This document shows positions 16,671 to 25,052 of a stretch of DNA of 55,653 bases, piece by piece. The translations under genes were made by a program, and so were the position numbers. Numbering within the stretch: the stretch's first letter is position 1; each line of letters opens with the position of its first letter. The DNA is from an uncultured Clostridia bacterium (lineage in GTDB: Bacteria > Bacillota > Clostridia > Christensenellales > Aristaeellaceae): assembly GCA_947624355.1 (NCBI GenBank), contig CANQKI010000005.1, positions 1 to 55,653 of the forward strand, written 5' to 3'. The notes below the pieces were generated by a model, which saw nothing but the letters and a program-made list of their open reading frames with translations, searched no databases and had not been told where the DNA came from.

Positions 16671-17471
16671 TTAAAGCTGCACGGTCTGCCCGGCGGGAAT
16701 ACAAATGGGCTGCCCGTCGTTGACAGCAATATAGCAGTCCCTTCCATTGGGATTATACACCAAATCGTTATCAGTTGTAAATTGCAGACGTGAAAAATTA
16801 TCCATGCAATCAATCAATTCGATATTGGTACAGTACCAAATATCTTCCTGCCCGCCCATCATGCGGCAAAAATCTTCCATCATGTCCCAATTGTTCTTAT
16901 CGTCAAATTCATAGCTGTGACCCCACACGTACATCAGATACAGATACTGCTTCTTATACAGGGAGAGAAACTGTTCCCCCAATTCCAGCAACCGATGGTT
17001 ATGGTGGCAGGTGGCCTGCCAGCGGTAGGGATTTTCGGGCAAAGCAAAACTGTCGGAAGAGCCGACTACCCGGGAATAGCGAATGCCGCAGGCAGGAAGC
17101 AGCGCTTCGATTTCCTTGCTGAGGGAACCGTTTGGATAGCTCAGCCCGCGAACAGGATAGCCCGCCAGCTTTTCCAGGGCCCGGCGATCTTCCAGCACTT
17201 CCAGCGCCGTTTCGGGCATCGGGCAGCGGGCAATTGTGGGGTGCGTAACCGTATGGCAGGCAATTTCATGGCCCTGATACAACGTCTTCACTTCTTCGGG
17301 CGCAATTCTGTTCTCATCGCCGAAAAAGCCGCTGTTTAAATGAAAAGTGCCCCTGATTCCGTATCGGTTGAAGATGTCGATCAGTCTGCGATCCTGGATT
17401 TTTCCGTCATCATAGCTCATAGTCAGCGCTTTATGTTTTCCCCCCGGAAAGCAGCAGTATACTTTATTCAT
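16671..17471 (-). CDS. Polysaccharide deacetylase-like protein (CE4/NodB fold)
   Basis: A 266-residue NodB-fold protein. The metal-binding elements are LTMSYDDGK (Asp pair) and CHTVTHPT (two His), followed by SYPNGS. The start at 17471 follows GGAGGA; an upstream in-frame extension to 17555 lies in the binding-protein gene. No signal peptide, so a cytoplasmic role on imported oligosaccharides is likely. Its C-terminal 40 residues look like a small beta domain. Exact substrate unknown. Confidence 0.8.
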   Translation of the reverse strand: MNKVYCCFPGGKHKALTMSYDDGKIQDRRLIDIFNRYGIRGTFHLNSGFFGDENRIAPEEVKTLYQGHEIACHTVTHPTIARCPMPETALEVLEDRRALEKLAGYPVRGLSYPNGSLSKEIEALLPACGIRYSRVVGSSDSFALPENPYRWQATCHHNHRLLELGEQFLSLYKKQYLYLMYVWGHSYEFDDKNNWDMMEDFCRMMGGQEDIWYCTNIELIDCMDNFSRLQFTTDNDLVYNPNGRDCYIAVNDGQPICIPAGQTVQL

Positions 17472-17491
17472 CGTTTCCTCCGCACATAGAT

Positions 17492-17524
17492 GGGGCTGCC
17501 GCCCCGAAATGTTGCGGCAGCCCC
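17492..17524 (-). promoter_or_regulatory. Stem-loop after the sugar-binding protein gene
   Basis: GGGGCTGCCGC (17492-17502) pairs with GCGGCAGCCCC (17514-17524), 11 bp. No U-run follows. It lies just 3' of the solute-binding-protein cistron and would protect it from 3' exonucleases or reduce downstream expression. Confidence 0.65.
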
Positions 17525-17544
17525 TCATGAATTGGTCCGAATTG

Positions 17545-19053
17545 TTATTCCGCAAGAGAAGCGTGATAGGCCTCGTTGTATTCCTCGGTCATCATCGCGC
17601 CGCCCTCTTCGCTCCACTGCTGCCAGGCAGCGCGCAGACCGGCCTCGTCAATGATGCCGGCAATATACTGCACGGCAGCGTCGGAGATGTTCTGGCTGAG
17701 CGTGGTGCCGAAAGCGATATTGGTTTCGCTGGTCAGCGGGTAGCAGGGGTCAGACACGGCGTACTGCGCATAGTCCAGATTGATCTGGTTGTATTCCTCG
17801 CGCAGCGCGGTCAGCTTCATGGGAATGCACAGGTCGCCGGGCACGTTCATGCCCAGCTGATTGAGGCTGTGCTGAATCAGGTGCACCTTGGCGGTGACGT
17901 CTTCGCCGGACTCGGGCGATTCGAGGCGGAAGCCATCAGCGTCAATCCAGTAGGTTTCACCCTCGACGCCCCAGTTGAGCAACATCTGCCCTTCGGGGCC
18001 GTTGCACCAGTCAAGGAATTTGACGACCTTGGGCAGGTCGGCATCGGAAACGGCCTTGGTCACAACGATTTCGCCCTGGAAACCGGGGTTCTGGGGCCAG
18101 ATGGTGATGGAGCCGTCCGCCTTCTTGAGGCCGCCGATCATGCCAAAGATATCTTCGGTCACGCCCTCGTTCTGCTCAAACCATTCCTGCTGACGATAAG
18201 CGTTGTCCAGGCAGTCAAAGCGCATATAGGCCTTGCCCGTGCGCTCGATATTGTCCCAGTTGGTGGAATCGATGGTGGCGAAGTTGGGGTCGATGCCGCC
18301 GATCTCATAGAGATGACGCAGCCAGTTCAGGCCCTCCAGGTAAGCGGGATCCTCATGAGCGGGATAGATGTTGCCATTCTCATCGATGCCCCAATTCTGC
18401 GGCGCGCCAAAGGCGCAGGTGATGATGCTGATGGTGCCGGCGGTGTAGGAGCACATGTTCAGCGCATAAGCGTCATGCTCCTTGCCATAGGCAGCCAGAG
18501 CCTCGGCAAGCGCGGTGAGCTCTTCAATGGTTTCGGGCTCCTTCTCGATGCCAGCTTCCTTGGCAATGTCGGTGCGGTAATAGATACCGGCACGGGGATA
18601 AGCGCGGCTGCGGAAGATGCCGTAGATGCGGCCGTCAACGGAGACGTTGTTGTACACGCCTTCGGGACCGGCAGCCAGATACGGATAGTTTTCGGCATCG
18701 TGCACATAATCGGTCAGGTCATGGAACGCGCCGGCGCGGGCGGAATTGATGATGCTGGCGCCGCGGGCGTCGGTCAGGGCCATCAGCATGGGCTGTTTTT
18801 CCGTCTTATCAGCCAGGGTGGTGTTGATGGAATCGCCATAGGTGGAGTTCGCAACGAAATTCACCTGCAGCCGAACGCCGGTGGCCGCCTCGATGGCGTC
18901 AAGGGTGGGGTTGTTCTCGGTCTGGAAGTCTTCGGTGGAATAGAAGTCCGGAATCATCACGGTGATGACGAAGGGTTCTTCTTCCGCCACGGCGAAGCTC
19001 ATCATGCCAATCGCCATGACCAGGGCCAGGAACAGGGAAAGCAGTTTTCTCAT
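17545..19053 (-). CDS. Sugar ABC transporter solute-binding protein (YtcQ/LipO type)
   Basis: A family 1 extracellular binding protein of 502 residues, the receptor of the import system for pectin-derived oligosaccharides. Residues 1-23 form a signal peptide ending SFAVA before EEEP, and there is no lipobox cysteine. The mature part begins FVITVMIPDFYSTEDF. Motifs such as RIYGIFRSRAYPRAGIYYRTD and VKFLDWCNGPEGQMLLNWGVEG match the YtcQ/LipO group. It follows its two permeases and is bracketed by two stable stem-loops. RG-I specificity is inferred from the operon. Confidence 0.9.
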   Translation of the reverse strand: MRKLLSLFLALVMAIGMMSFAVAEEEPFVITVMIPDFYSTEDFQTENNPTLDAIEAATGVRLQVNFVANSTYGDSINTTLADKTEKQPMLMALTDARGASIINSARAGAFHDLTDYVHDAENYPYLAAGPEGVYNNVSVDGRIYGIFRSRAYPRAGIYYRTDIAKEAGIEKEPETIEELTALAEALAAYGKEHDAYALNMCSYTAGTISIITCAFGAPQNWGIDENGNIYPAHEDPAYLEGLNWLRHLYEIGGIDPNFATIDSTNWDNIERTGKAYMRFDCLDNAYRQQEWFEQNEGVTEDIFGMIGGLKKADGSITIWPQNPGFQGEIVVTKAVSDADLPKVVKFLDWCNGPEGQMLLNWGVEGETYWIDADGFRLESPESGEDVTAKVHLIQHSLNQLGMNVPGDLCIPMKLTALREEYNQINLDYAQYAVSDPCYPLTSETNIAFGTTLSQNISDAAVQYIAGIIDEAGLRAAWQQWSEEGGAMMTEEYNEAYHASLAE

Positions 19054-19077
19054 GGGTCTTCCTCCTTCATAAATTCT

Positions 19078-19113
19078 GTTATCGTTCAGCGGCGTTTCCC
19101 CGCCGCGGATAAC
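19078..19113 (-). promoter_or_regulatory. Stem-loop before the sugar-binding protein gene
   Basis: Outer arms GTTATC (19078-19083) and GATAAC (19108-19113) and inner arms GCGGCG (19089-19094) and CGCCGC (19101-19106) form a two-step stem in the 63-nt gap between the second permease and the binding protein. Confidence 0.6.
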
Positions 19114-19116
19114 CTG

Positions 19117-20067
19117 TCAGCCTTTCAGGGCGCCGACCATAACGCCCTTGACGAAATACTTCTGCAGGAAAGGATATACGCACATGATGGGCACGGTGGA
19201 TACCACGATAACGGCCATTTTAATGGACTGCTCCGGAGGCTGGACAAAGTTTGGATCCATGCTTGCCATATCGCCGGCCGAAGCGTTGGCCAGAATAATG
19301 ATCTCGCGCAGCAGCACCTGCAGCGGCCACTTGTTGCGGGCGCCCGACATGTAAATCATTGCGCCAAAGTAGGCGTTCCAGTGGCCCACGGCGTAGAACA
19401 GGCCGAAGGTTGCCAGCACAGGCATGGACAGAGGCAGCACGATCTTCCACAAAACGCCCAGGTCGTTGCAGCCGTCGATGGCGGCGGATTCCTCCAGCTC
19501 CTGCGGAATACCCTGGAAGAAGTTCTTCACGATCATCATGTTGTACGCGCTGATTGCGCCGGGCAGCAGCACCGACCAGTACGTATCCTTCATCTTCAGG
19601 ATGTTTGCAATGATAATGTAGCTGGGAATCATGCCGCCGGAAAAGAACATGGAGAAGATAATCATGTTCAGGAAGAAATTCCGGCCCCGCAGCCGCGTCT
19701 TGGAAATGGCGTACGCCATGGTCACGGTGAAGAACAGATTGATGATGGTGCCAAATACCGTGATAAAGACGGAATTGCCAAAGGAAAGCAGAATCTTGTT
19801 CGAGGAAAAGATGTACCTGTACGCATCCAGCGTCACATCCCGCGGAATGATGAACATGGGCCGGGTGGCCAGCTCGTATTCCGTAGCGAAGGAAGCGCCG
19901 ATGATGTAAATAAACGGCAAAATAGTCGTAAATGCCACGATGGACACGATTACATAATTCAGTACGTCGAAAATCCGGCTGCCAACGGTAGCATTCTGGC
20001 CCACTGCGCCGCTGGACGCCTTCATTTGTCTGCCATTGACGGTGATGATATCGGTTTTCTCAGACAT
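19117..20067 (-). CDS. Sugar ABC transporter permease, LplC/YtcP type
   Basis: A 316-residue membrane permease. About six hydrophobic helices follow a short cytoplasmic N-terminus, and the ATPase-coupling EAA loop is EESAAIDGCNDLGVLWKIVLP. Length and ending (FVKGVMVGALKG) are typical of the LplC/YtcP family paired with LplB/YteP. No ATP-binding protein is in the operon, as usual for this family, which shares a genome-wide MsmX-like ATPase. Confidence 0.93.
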   Translation of the reverse strand: MSEKTDIITVNGRQMKASSGAVGQNATVGSRIFDVLNYVIVSIVAFTTILPFIYIIGASFATEYELATRPMFIIPRDVTLDAYRYIFSSNKILLSFGNSVFITVFGTIINLFFTVTMAYAISKTRLRGRNFFLNMIIFSMFFSGGMIPSYIIIANILKMKDTYWSVLLPGAISAYNMMIVKNFFQGIPQELEESAAIDGCNDLGVLWKIVLPLSMPVLATFGLFYAVGHWNAYFGAMIYMSGARNKWPLQVLLREIIILANASAGDMASMDPNFVQPPEQSIKMAVIVVSTVPIMCVYPFLQKYFVKGVMVGALKG

Positions 20068-20085
20068 TACATTCGCCCCCCTTTC

Positions 20086-21036
20086 TCAATACAGGCCCTG
20101 TTCGCCCATCAAATGAGCAATCTTGTTGGAGCCAACCACCAGAATGACGCTGACGATGGATTTCATCAGGCCGATTGCGGAAGCGTAACTGTATTGGCCC
20201 TGTTGAATACCTTGCTGGTACACGAACACATCCAGCGTCTGGGAAGCGCTTCTGTTCAGCGAGTTAGCCATCAGAATCAGGTGATCGTAACCCGTATCCA
20301 GCATGGAACCCATGCGCAGAATCAGCATGAGAACAATGGTGGAGCGAATGGCGGGCAGCGTAATGTGCCACAGGCGGCGCATCCGCCCCGCGCCGTCCAC
20401 CATGGCCGCCTCATACAGCTGCGTATCCACGTTGGTCAAAGCCGCAAGGAAAATGATGGTGCCCCAGCCGGTTTCCTTCCAGATGGTCTGGCCGATAATC
20501 ATCCAGCGGAAAGCCGTCGGGCTTCCCAGGTAATTAATAGGATGGCCCAGCACCATTTCCGTGGCCTTATACACGATGCCGGACGGCCCAAAGATGACGA
20601 AGGTAATCGAAACCACGATCACGATGGAAATGAAATGCGGCACGTACAGAAGCGTCTGCAGCAGCTTCTTGTAGCGCAGGGACATCATTTCATTGAGCAG
20701 CAGGGCCAGGATAATGGGCGCCGGGAAATAGAACACGATGTTCATCAAAGAGAGAATCAGCGTGTTCACCAGATAACGGGTCCAGGACGGGAACCTGAAA
20801 AAGTACTGGAACCATTTGAGCCCCACCCATTCGCTTCCGAAAACGCCGGAATAGGGCACGTAATTTTCAAATGAAATCACGATGCCCCACATGGGAAGAT
20901 ACTTGAAGATGATGAAGTAGATGAGGCCGGGCAGCAGCAGGATATAAAGCCACTTGTCGCGAAGTATATCGTTTCCAAGTCTGCGCCAATATTCCTTGCC
21001 TGTGCCGTGCATGGCTTTCGCCGTTTTTGTGCTCAT
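20086..21036 (-). CDS. Sugar ABC transporter permease, LplB/YteP type
   Basis: A 316-residue permease, partner of the next gene. It has the LplB-type start DKWLYILLLPGLIYFIIFKYLPM, about six transmembrane helices and the EAA loop EAAMVDGAGRMRRLWHITLP. The start at 21036 follows GGGGAGG. First gene of the transport part of the operon, after a short terminator-like hairpin behind the GH105 gene, so it may have its own promoter near 21070-21110. Confidence 0.93.
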   Translation of the reverse strand: MSTKTAKAMHGTGKEYWRRLGNDILRDKWLYILLLPGLIYFIIFKYLPMWGIVISFENYVPYSGVFGSEWVGLKWFQYFFRFPSWTRYLVNTLILSLMNIVFYFPAPIILALLLNEMMSLRYKKLLQTLLYVPHFISIVIVVSITFVIFGPSGIVYKATEMVLGHPINYLGSPTAFRWMIIGQTIWKETGWGTIIFLAALTNVDTQLYEAAMVDGAGRMRRLWHITLPAIRSTIVLMLILRMGSMLDTGYDHLILMANSLNRSASQTLDVFVYQQGIQQGQYSYASAIGLMKSIVSVILVVGSNKIAHLMGEQGLY

Positions 21037-21075
21037 GAGCGTTCCTCCCCTTTCAAATCAATTTTTTGCCATACA

Positions 21076-21104
21076 TATTTTTACGTATTTTACGTTATTT
21101 TACA
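21076..21104. repeat. Three tandem TATTTTACG units before the permease genes
   Basis: TATTTTTACG (21076-21085), TATTTTACG (21086-21094) and TTATTTTACA (21095-21104) lie head to tail in the 106-nt gap between the GH105 gene and the first permease. On the minus strand they also give repeated TAAAAT -10-like boxes, but no good -35 is evident. Confidence 0.55.
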
Positions 21105-21119
21105 TCCTTTGCCCGACGG

Positions 21120-21144
21120 AAAAAAAGACGGTCCTTCACCCGTC
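21120..21144 (-). terminator. Possible terminator after the GH105 gene
   Basis: On the minus strand GACGG pairs with CCGTC around an 8-nt loop, and seven T residues follow. The stem is only 5 bp and overlaps the GH105 stop codon, so termination may be partial. Confidence 0.5.
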
Positions 21145-22189
21145 ATTGATTCAGCATTAGTTCCGTCAGCATCAGGAACGTGAGGCCCTGACCGTAAGCG
21201 GTGGGCGTCACGATGATATCTTTGTAGTGCTGCAGGGTATGCCCCATGCCCGTGCCGCCGGATACCCCCTGCACCGCGCCCGTTTCGTCAATCTGGGCGA
21301 GGACGGCATTGGCGCTGAGCATGCCCATATCCCAATATTTTTCCCTGGGCAGCCAGCCCACCCGGACGCCCTTCAATACGCCGTAAGCAATGGCCGCCGT
21401 AGCGCTGGTTTCGCAGTAGGTTTCCTCCACGTCAATCAGCGTGGTATACAGGCCATTGACCCGCTGGTATTTCCACAGGGCCTCCACCTGATCCAGCCAG
21501 GCCGCGTGAATCATGCGCATGGCGGCGTCCTGACGCCCCACGATATCAAACAGCTCCACCGCGGCGGCAGTAAACCATGCATTGCCCCGGGCCCAGAACG
21601 CATTGGCAAAATTATGGCGACGGTCAAAAGTCCATCCGTGATAGAAAAGCCCCGTCACTTTGTCCTGCAGATACCGGGCGTGAATGAGGAATTGGTATTC
21701 GGCTTCCTCGATGAGCTCGGGCCTGTCCAGCGCCACGCCCGCCTTGGCCAGAAACAGCCCCACCATGAACAGCGTATCGCACCAAAGCTGCTGGTAATGC
21801 CTGTTCCATACTGTGCAGTGCTGCAATCCCCCGAATTCCGTGCGGGGCATTTCCTTCATGACCCAGTCGATCCAGCTTTCGATTTCGGGCAGATATTTTT
21901 CGTTCTTTGTTTCCTCGTAAAGGCAGGTAAGCGTCAGCACGGGCGCCACGGTATTTACGTTGCGGTGCGGCTTCTGGGGCCGGGAGAGCATATCGTCATA
22001 CCAGCCCACCAGATAATCCAGAATCTTTTGGTCGCCGCTTTGTTTATAGGTCTTGAAAATGCCATAAAGTGCAACGCCCGTGGGCCACTCCCAGTTATTC
22101 ATGGTTAAGTGCCCCCGGGAGGGATCGTTTCCATCCGCCCGCTGCAGCATTCCAAGCACCTTATTTGCGATTGCCCGATAATCCTGCAT
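21143..22189 (-). CDS. Unsaturated rhamnogalacturonyl hydrolase, GH105 (YteR/RhiN type)
   Basis: A 348-residue alpha/alpha-barrel enzyme that hydrolyses the unsaturated galacturonyl residue from RG-I lyase products, freeing rhamnose. The catalytic aspartate is in QLWCDTLFM (about D138, equivalent to D143 of YteR). Substrate-site segments are NNWEWPTGVALYG, FWARGNAWF, YCETSATAAIAYG and TAYGQGLTFL. No signal peptide. The ATG at 22189 is placed 5 nt after GGGGTGA; a GTG at 22198 is less likely. It has the promoter at 22236-22264 and leads the RG-I operon. Confidence 0.93.
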   Translation of the reverse strand: MQDYRAIANKVLGMLQRADGNDPSRGHLTMNNWEWPTGVALYGIFKTYKQSGDQKILDYLVGWYDDMLSRPQKPHRNVNTVAPVLTLTCLYEETKNEKYLPEIESWIDWVMKEMPRTEFGGLQHCTVWNRHYQQLWCDTLFMVGLFLAKAGVALDRPELIEEAEYQFLIHARYLQDKVTGLFYHGWTFDRRHNFANAFWARGNAWFTAAAVELFDIVGRQDAAMRMIHAAWLDQVEALWKYQRVNGLYTTLIDVEETYCETSATAAIAYGVLKGVRVGWLPREKYWDMGMLSANAVLAQIDETGAVQGVSGGTGMGHTLQHYKDIIVTPTAYGQGLTFLMLTELMLNQ

Positions 22190-22235
22190 GTTGTTCACCC
22201 CGTTTCGGCGTTATGATGTCCTCTTAGTCTTTTTT

Positions 22236-22264
22236 ATTATAATATTTATACATTCCTCTGTCAA
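22236..22264 (-). promoter_or_regulatory. Consensus sigma-A promoter of the GH105-led operon
   Basis: On the minus strand a perfect TTGACA (22264-22259) and a perfect TATAAT (22241-22236) are 17 nt apart. Confidence 0.88.
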
Positions 22265-22357
22265 TAGTTTCTCTGAATTTATTGGAAATCACATAATTAT
22301 CTGATAAATAAATAGACTTTTCACTGACAAATCCCAGAAAAACAAACCATTTTTCTG

Positions 22358-22386
22358 TTGAAGCCCGGCAAAATACTTGGTATAAT
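22358..22386 (+). promoter_or_regulatory. Sigma-A promoter of GH112-rhaM
   Basis: TTGAAG (22358-22363), 17 nt, TATAAT (22381-22386). The transcript leader would be about 115 nt. Confidence 0.75.
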
Positions 22387-22508
22387 AAGTTCAGGATTTT
22401 TGGGAAGAAAAAATCCGGGTCGCCAGACCGCGTATGCGTGCAGGGCGACATTCGCAAATAATTTCGATTCCGTATTTATACACTCAGTGTTTAAAGGAGG
22501 CGCATATA

Positions 22509-24668
22509 ATGGATTCCAACCGGCAAGGGGATTTCACGCTGCCCGGGGAAGCCGGCTACGAGCAATTGACCTTATCCCTCGCCAAAACCTGGGGGGCCGA
22601 CGTCATCCGGGACAGCGACGGCACCAAGCTTTCGGATGAAATTGTCAAGGCGGGCTACGGCATTTACTCCACCATCTGCATCATCCGTCAGCATAACGCA
22701 TTCGCCCAGGCGCACCCCGAAAGCCAGCAGCAGGTTTTTCTCTGCTCCGATCCCGTGGTCGCCGCCGGGGAAACAACGGTCATCTCTCCCCTGGACGGAT
22801 ACTTCACCGAGCAGTTTGAAATCAATGCGTCCGCCGAAGCCATGGCCTATTGGCAGGTATACGACAGGACGGTCAACCAAGAAGTGCCGCGGAATAAATG
22901 GAAATACCAAAACGGCCAGGTCACCGTCACAGACTGCGTCCCCTGGCACGAATATACGGTTTCCTTCCTGTGCTGGCGCATCTGGGAAGAAATCAATATG
23001 TACAACCACACCACAAACCATTGGACCAGCGAACACCTGCGCCAGCTGGATCCCCGCCACCCCGGCGCCTGGGCGTATATGTGCGGCTGGCTGGAAGACT
23101 GGTGCAGGCAAAACCCGGATACCACGGTGGTGCGGTTCACGTCCCTGTTTTACAATTTCGTGTGGATTTTCGGCGACGATATGCGCTGCCGCAGCCGTTT
23201 TACAGACTGGGCAAGCTACGATTTCACCGTAAGCCCCGCCGCCTTGAAAGCCTTTGAAGCGGAATACGGCTATGCCCTCACAGCGGAGGATTTTATTAAC
23301 CGCCGCAATTTGCAGGCCACCCATATGCCCCCGACTCCGGCCAAACGGGATTACATGGCGTTCATTCAGAAATTCGTGGCGGAAAAGGCCCGCGAGCTGG
23401 TGGATATCGTGCACCGGTACGGCAAAAAGGCCTATGTGTTCTATGATGACAGCTGGGTGGGCATGGAGCCGTACGGCCCGTATTTTTCCTCCATCGGCTT
23501 TGACGGCCTGATCAAGTGCATTTTTTCCGGCTTTGAATGCCGCCTGTGCGCCGGCGTACCCATCGAGACCCATGAGATCCGCCTGCACCCCTATCTTTTC
23601 CCGGTCGGCCTGGGCGGCCTGCCCACGTTCAGCGAGGGCGGCGCGCCCGAAAAGGACGCATTGCAATACTGGCGGAACGCACGCCGCGCCCTGCTCCGCG
23701 CCAAAATCGACCGAATCGGCCTGGGCGGTTACCTGCATTTAACCGAGGGCTTTCCCGCTTTTGTAGATACCATTACCCGCATTGCCGGGGAATTCCGCCG
23801 CATCAAAGCCCTGCATGAAGCGGGCGGCCCCAGCGTTCTTCCCTGCCGGGTGGCCGTGCTGCACACCTGGGGCAGCCTCCGCAGCTGGACCCTGTCCGGC
23901 CATTTCCACGAGACCTATATGCACCCCCTGATTCATATCAACGAAGCCCTGTCCGGCCTGCCGGTGGAAGTAAAATTCATCAGCTTTGCGGACGCGGAAA
24001 ACGGCGCGCTGAAGGATGTGGACGTGGTCATCAACGCCGGCCGCGCGGGCGATGCCTGGAGCGGCGGTGAAGCCTGGAGGAGCGAAAAGCTCATCGAAGC
24101 CCTGACCGAATTCGTATACAGGGGCGGCGCGTTCATCGGCGTCAACGAACCCTCGGCTCTGCCGGGATATCACACCTGTTTCCGCATGGCCCACATGCTG
24201 GGCATTGACCTGGATACGGGGGTCCGGGTATGCCACGGAAAATGGCAGTACGACGTGGAAACGCTGCCCGGCGTCTTCCTGTGCCATGAAGCGCTGGGCC
24301 GGAAGGACCGCCTGTTCCTGACGGACGGCAAAGCCAAGGTGCTTTCCGACGCAAACGGCGTACCGCAAATGACGGTGAACCAATTTGGGAAAGGCCTGGG
24401 CATCTATATGAGCGATTTTGCCTTCTCCCCGGAAAGCGCCAGGATGCTGCTGGATCTGCTGGTGCTGGCGGCCAAAATCCAAAACGCGCCTTACCTGAGC
24501 GGCGATCCCCGGGTGGAAGCGGCCTATTATCCCAGGAGCCAAACGCTGCTGGTCATCAACAATGCCGATGAAGCCGTGTCCACTTCCGTGCAATTGAAGG
24601 GCCGCAGGCTGGACGTTTCCCTGCAGCCCATGGAAACCAAAGAATTTTCGATTCTGGAAGGAGAATAA
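22509..24668 (+). CDS. GH112 phosphorylase, probably D-galactosyl-beta-1,4-L-rhamnose phosphorylase
   Basis: A 719-residue inverting phosphorylase of family GH112, whose known members act on galacto-N-biose/lacto-N-biose or on galactosyl-1,4-rhamnose. Matches to the family are RDSDGTKLSDEI, TVTDCVPWHEYTVSFL, MYNHTTNHW, VFYDDSWVGMEPYGPYF (region of the catalytic Asp) and RIGLGGYL. The C-terminal part forms the expected beta-rich domains. Start at 22509 after AAAGGAGG with 8-nt spacing. The next gene is L-rhamnose mutarotase and rhaBAD lie across the divergent promoter, so galactosyl-rhamnose from RG-I side chains is the best substrate guess. Family certain, specificity inferred. Confidence 0.88.
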   Translation: MDSNRQGDFTLPGEAGYEQLTLSLAKTWGADVIRDSDGTKLSDEIVKAGYGIYSTICIIRQHNAFAQAHPESQQQVFLCSDPVVAAGETTVISPLDGYFTEQFEINASAEAMAYWQVYDRTVNQEVPRNKWKYQNGQVTVTDCVPWHEYTVSFLCWRIWEEINMYNHTTNHWTSEHLRQLDPRHPGAWAYMCGWLEDWCRQNPDTTVVRFTSLFYNFVWIFGDDMRCRSRFTDWASYDFTVSPAALKAFEAEYGYALTAEDFINRRNLQATHMPPTPAKRDYMAFIQKFVAEKARELVDIVHRYGKKAYVFYDDSWVGMEPYGPYFSSIGFDGLIKCIFSGFECRLCAGVPIETHEIRLHPYLFPVGLGGLPTFSEGGAPEKDALQYWRNARRALLRAKIDRIGLGGYLHLTEGFPAFVDTITRIAGEFRRIKALHEAGGPSVLPCRVAVLHTWGSLRSWTLSGHFHETYMHPLIHINEALSGLPVEVKFISFADAENGALKDVDVVINAGRAGDAWSGGEAWRSEKLIEALTEFVYRGGAFIGVNEPSALPGYHTCFRMAHMLGIDLDTGVRVCHGKWQYDVETLPGVFLCHEALGRKDRLFLTDGKAKVLSDANGVPQMTVNQFGKGLGIYMSDFAFSPESARMLLDLLVLAAKIQNAPYLSGDPRVEAAYYPRSQTLLVINNADEAVSTSVQLKGRRLDVSLQPMETKEFSILEGE

Positions 24669-24672
24669 CAGC

Positions 24673-24990
24673 ATGGAAAGATTTGCCTGGAAGGGCCGCA
24701 TCAAGGAAGGCATGCAGGCGGAATACAAACGCCGCCACGACGAAATCTGGCCCGAAATGCTGGCGCTGCTCAAGGATGCCGGCATCCGCAACTACACCAT
24801 CTGGAGCGACGGGCGCGACGTTTTCGGCTATTACGAATGTGAAAAGGGCATCGCTTTCGCCGAAAAGACCCAGGCGCAGAGCCCCATTGTGGACAAGTGG
24901 AACGATTACATGGAGGACGTGCTGGACCTGGTGATGGATCCCGAAACCGGGGCGCAGCCCAAGCTGCAGCTCATGTTCAAAATGGAATAA
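24673..24990 (+). CDS. rhaM: L-rhamnose mutarotase
   Basis: A 105-residue dimeric ferredoxin-like enzyme interconverting alpha- and beta-L-rhamnose so that rhamnose isomerase gets its preferred anomer. It shows the family start ERFAWKGRIKEG, the catalytic-histidine segment YKRRHDEIWPEML and NYTIWSDGRDVFGYYE, and ends in LMFKME. Four nt after the GH112 gene, hence one transcript; a terminator follows. Confidence 0.94.
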   Translation: MERFAWKGRIKEGMQAEYKRRHDEIWPEMLALLKDAGIRNYTIWSDGRDVFGYYECEKGIAFAEKTQAQSPIVDKWNDYMEDVLDLVMDPETGAQPKLQLMFKME

Positions 24991-25002
24991 TCCATGTTTT
25001 GC

Positions 25003-25035
25003 AAAATGCCTGACGGTTCTTCCGCCAGGCATTTT
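25003..25035. terminator. Bidirectional terminator after rhaM and the DUF4173 gene
   Basis: AAAATGCCTG (25003-25012) pairs with CAGGCATTTT (25026-25035), loop about 13 nt. A/T arms on both sides fit termination of both convergent units. Confidence 0.85.
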
Positions 25036-25052
25036 ATTCGTTGAAGAAAGAT

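Larger units (their letters stand above)
22190..22508. other. Divergent regulatory region between GH105 and GH112 genes
   Basis: This 319-nt AT-rich gap contains no gene. It holds one promoter on each strand (listed separately), the two -35 boxes lying about 100 nt apart. A protein bound in the AT-rich middle (22265-22355) could control both directions. No clear palindromic operator was found. Confidence 0.65.

Noticed and set aside
17509-20874. Very long open frame (1121 codons) on the plus strand
   Set aside because: It is antisense to the binding protein and permease genes, has no ribosome site, and its translation (rich in H, G, V, Q, D) is typical of a G/C-biased shadow frame.
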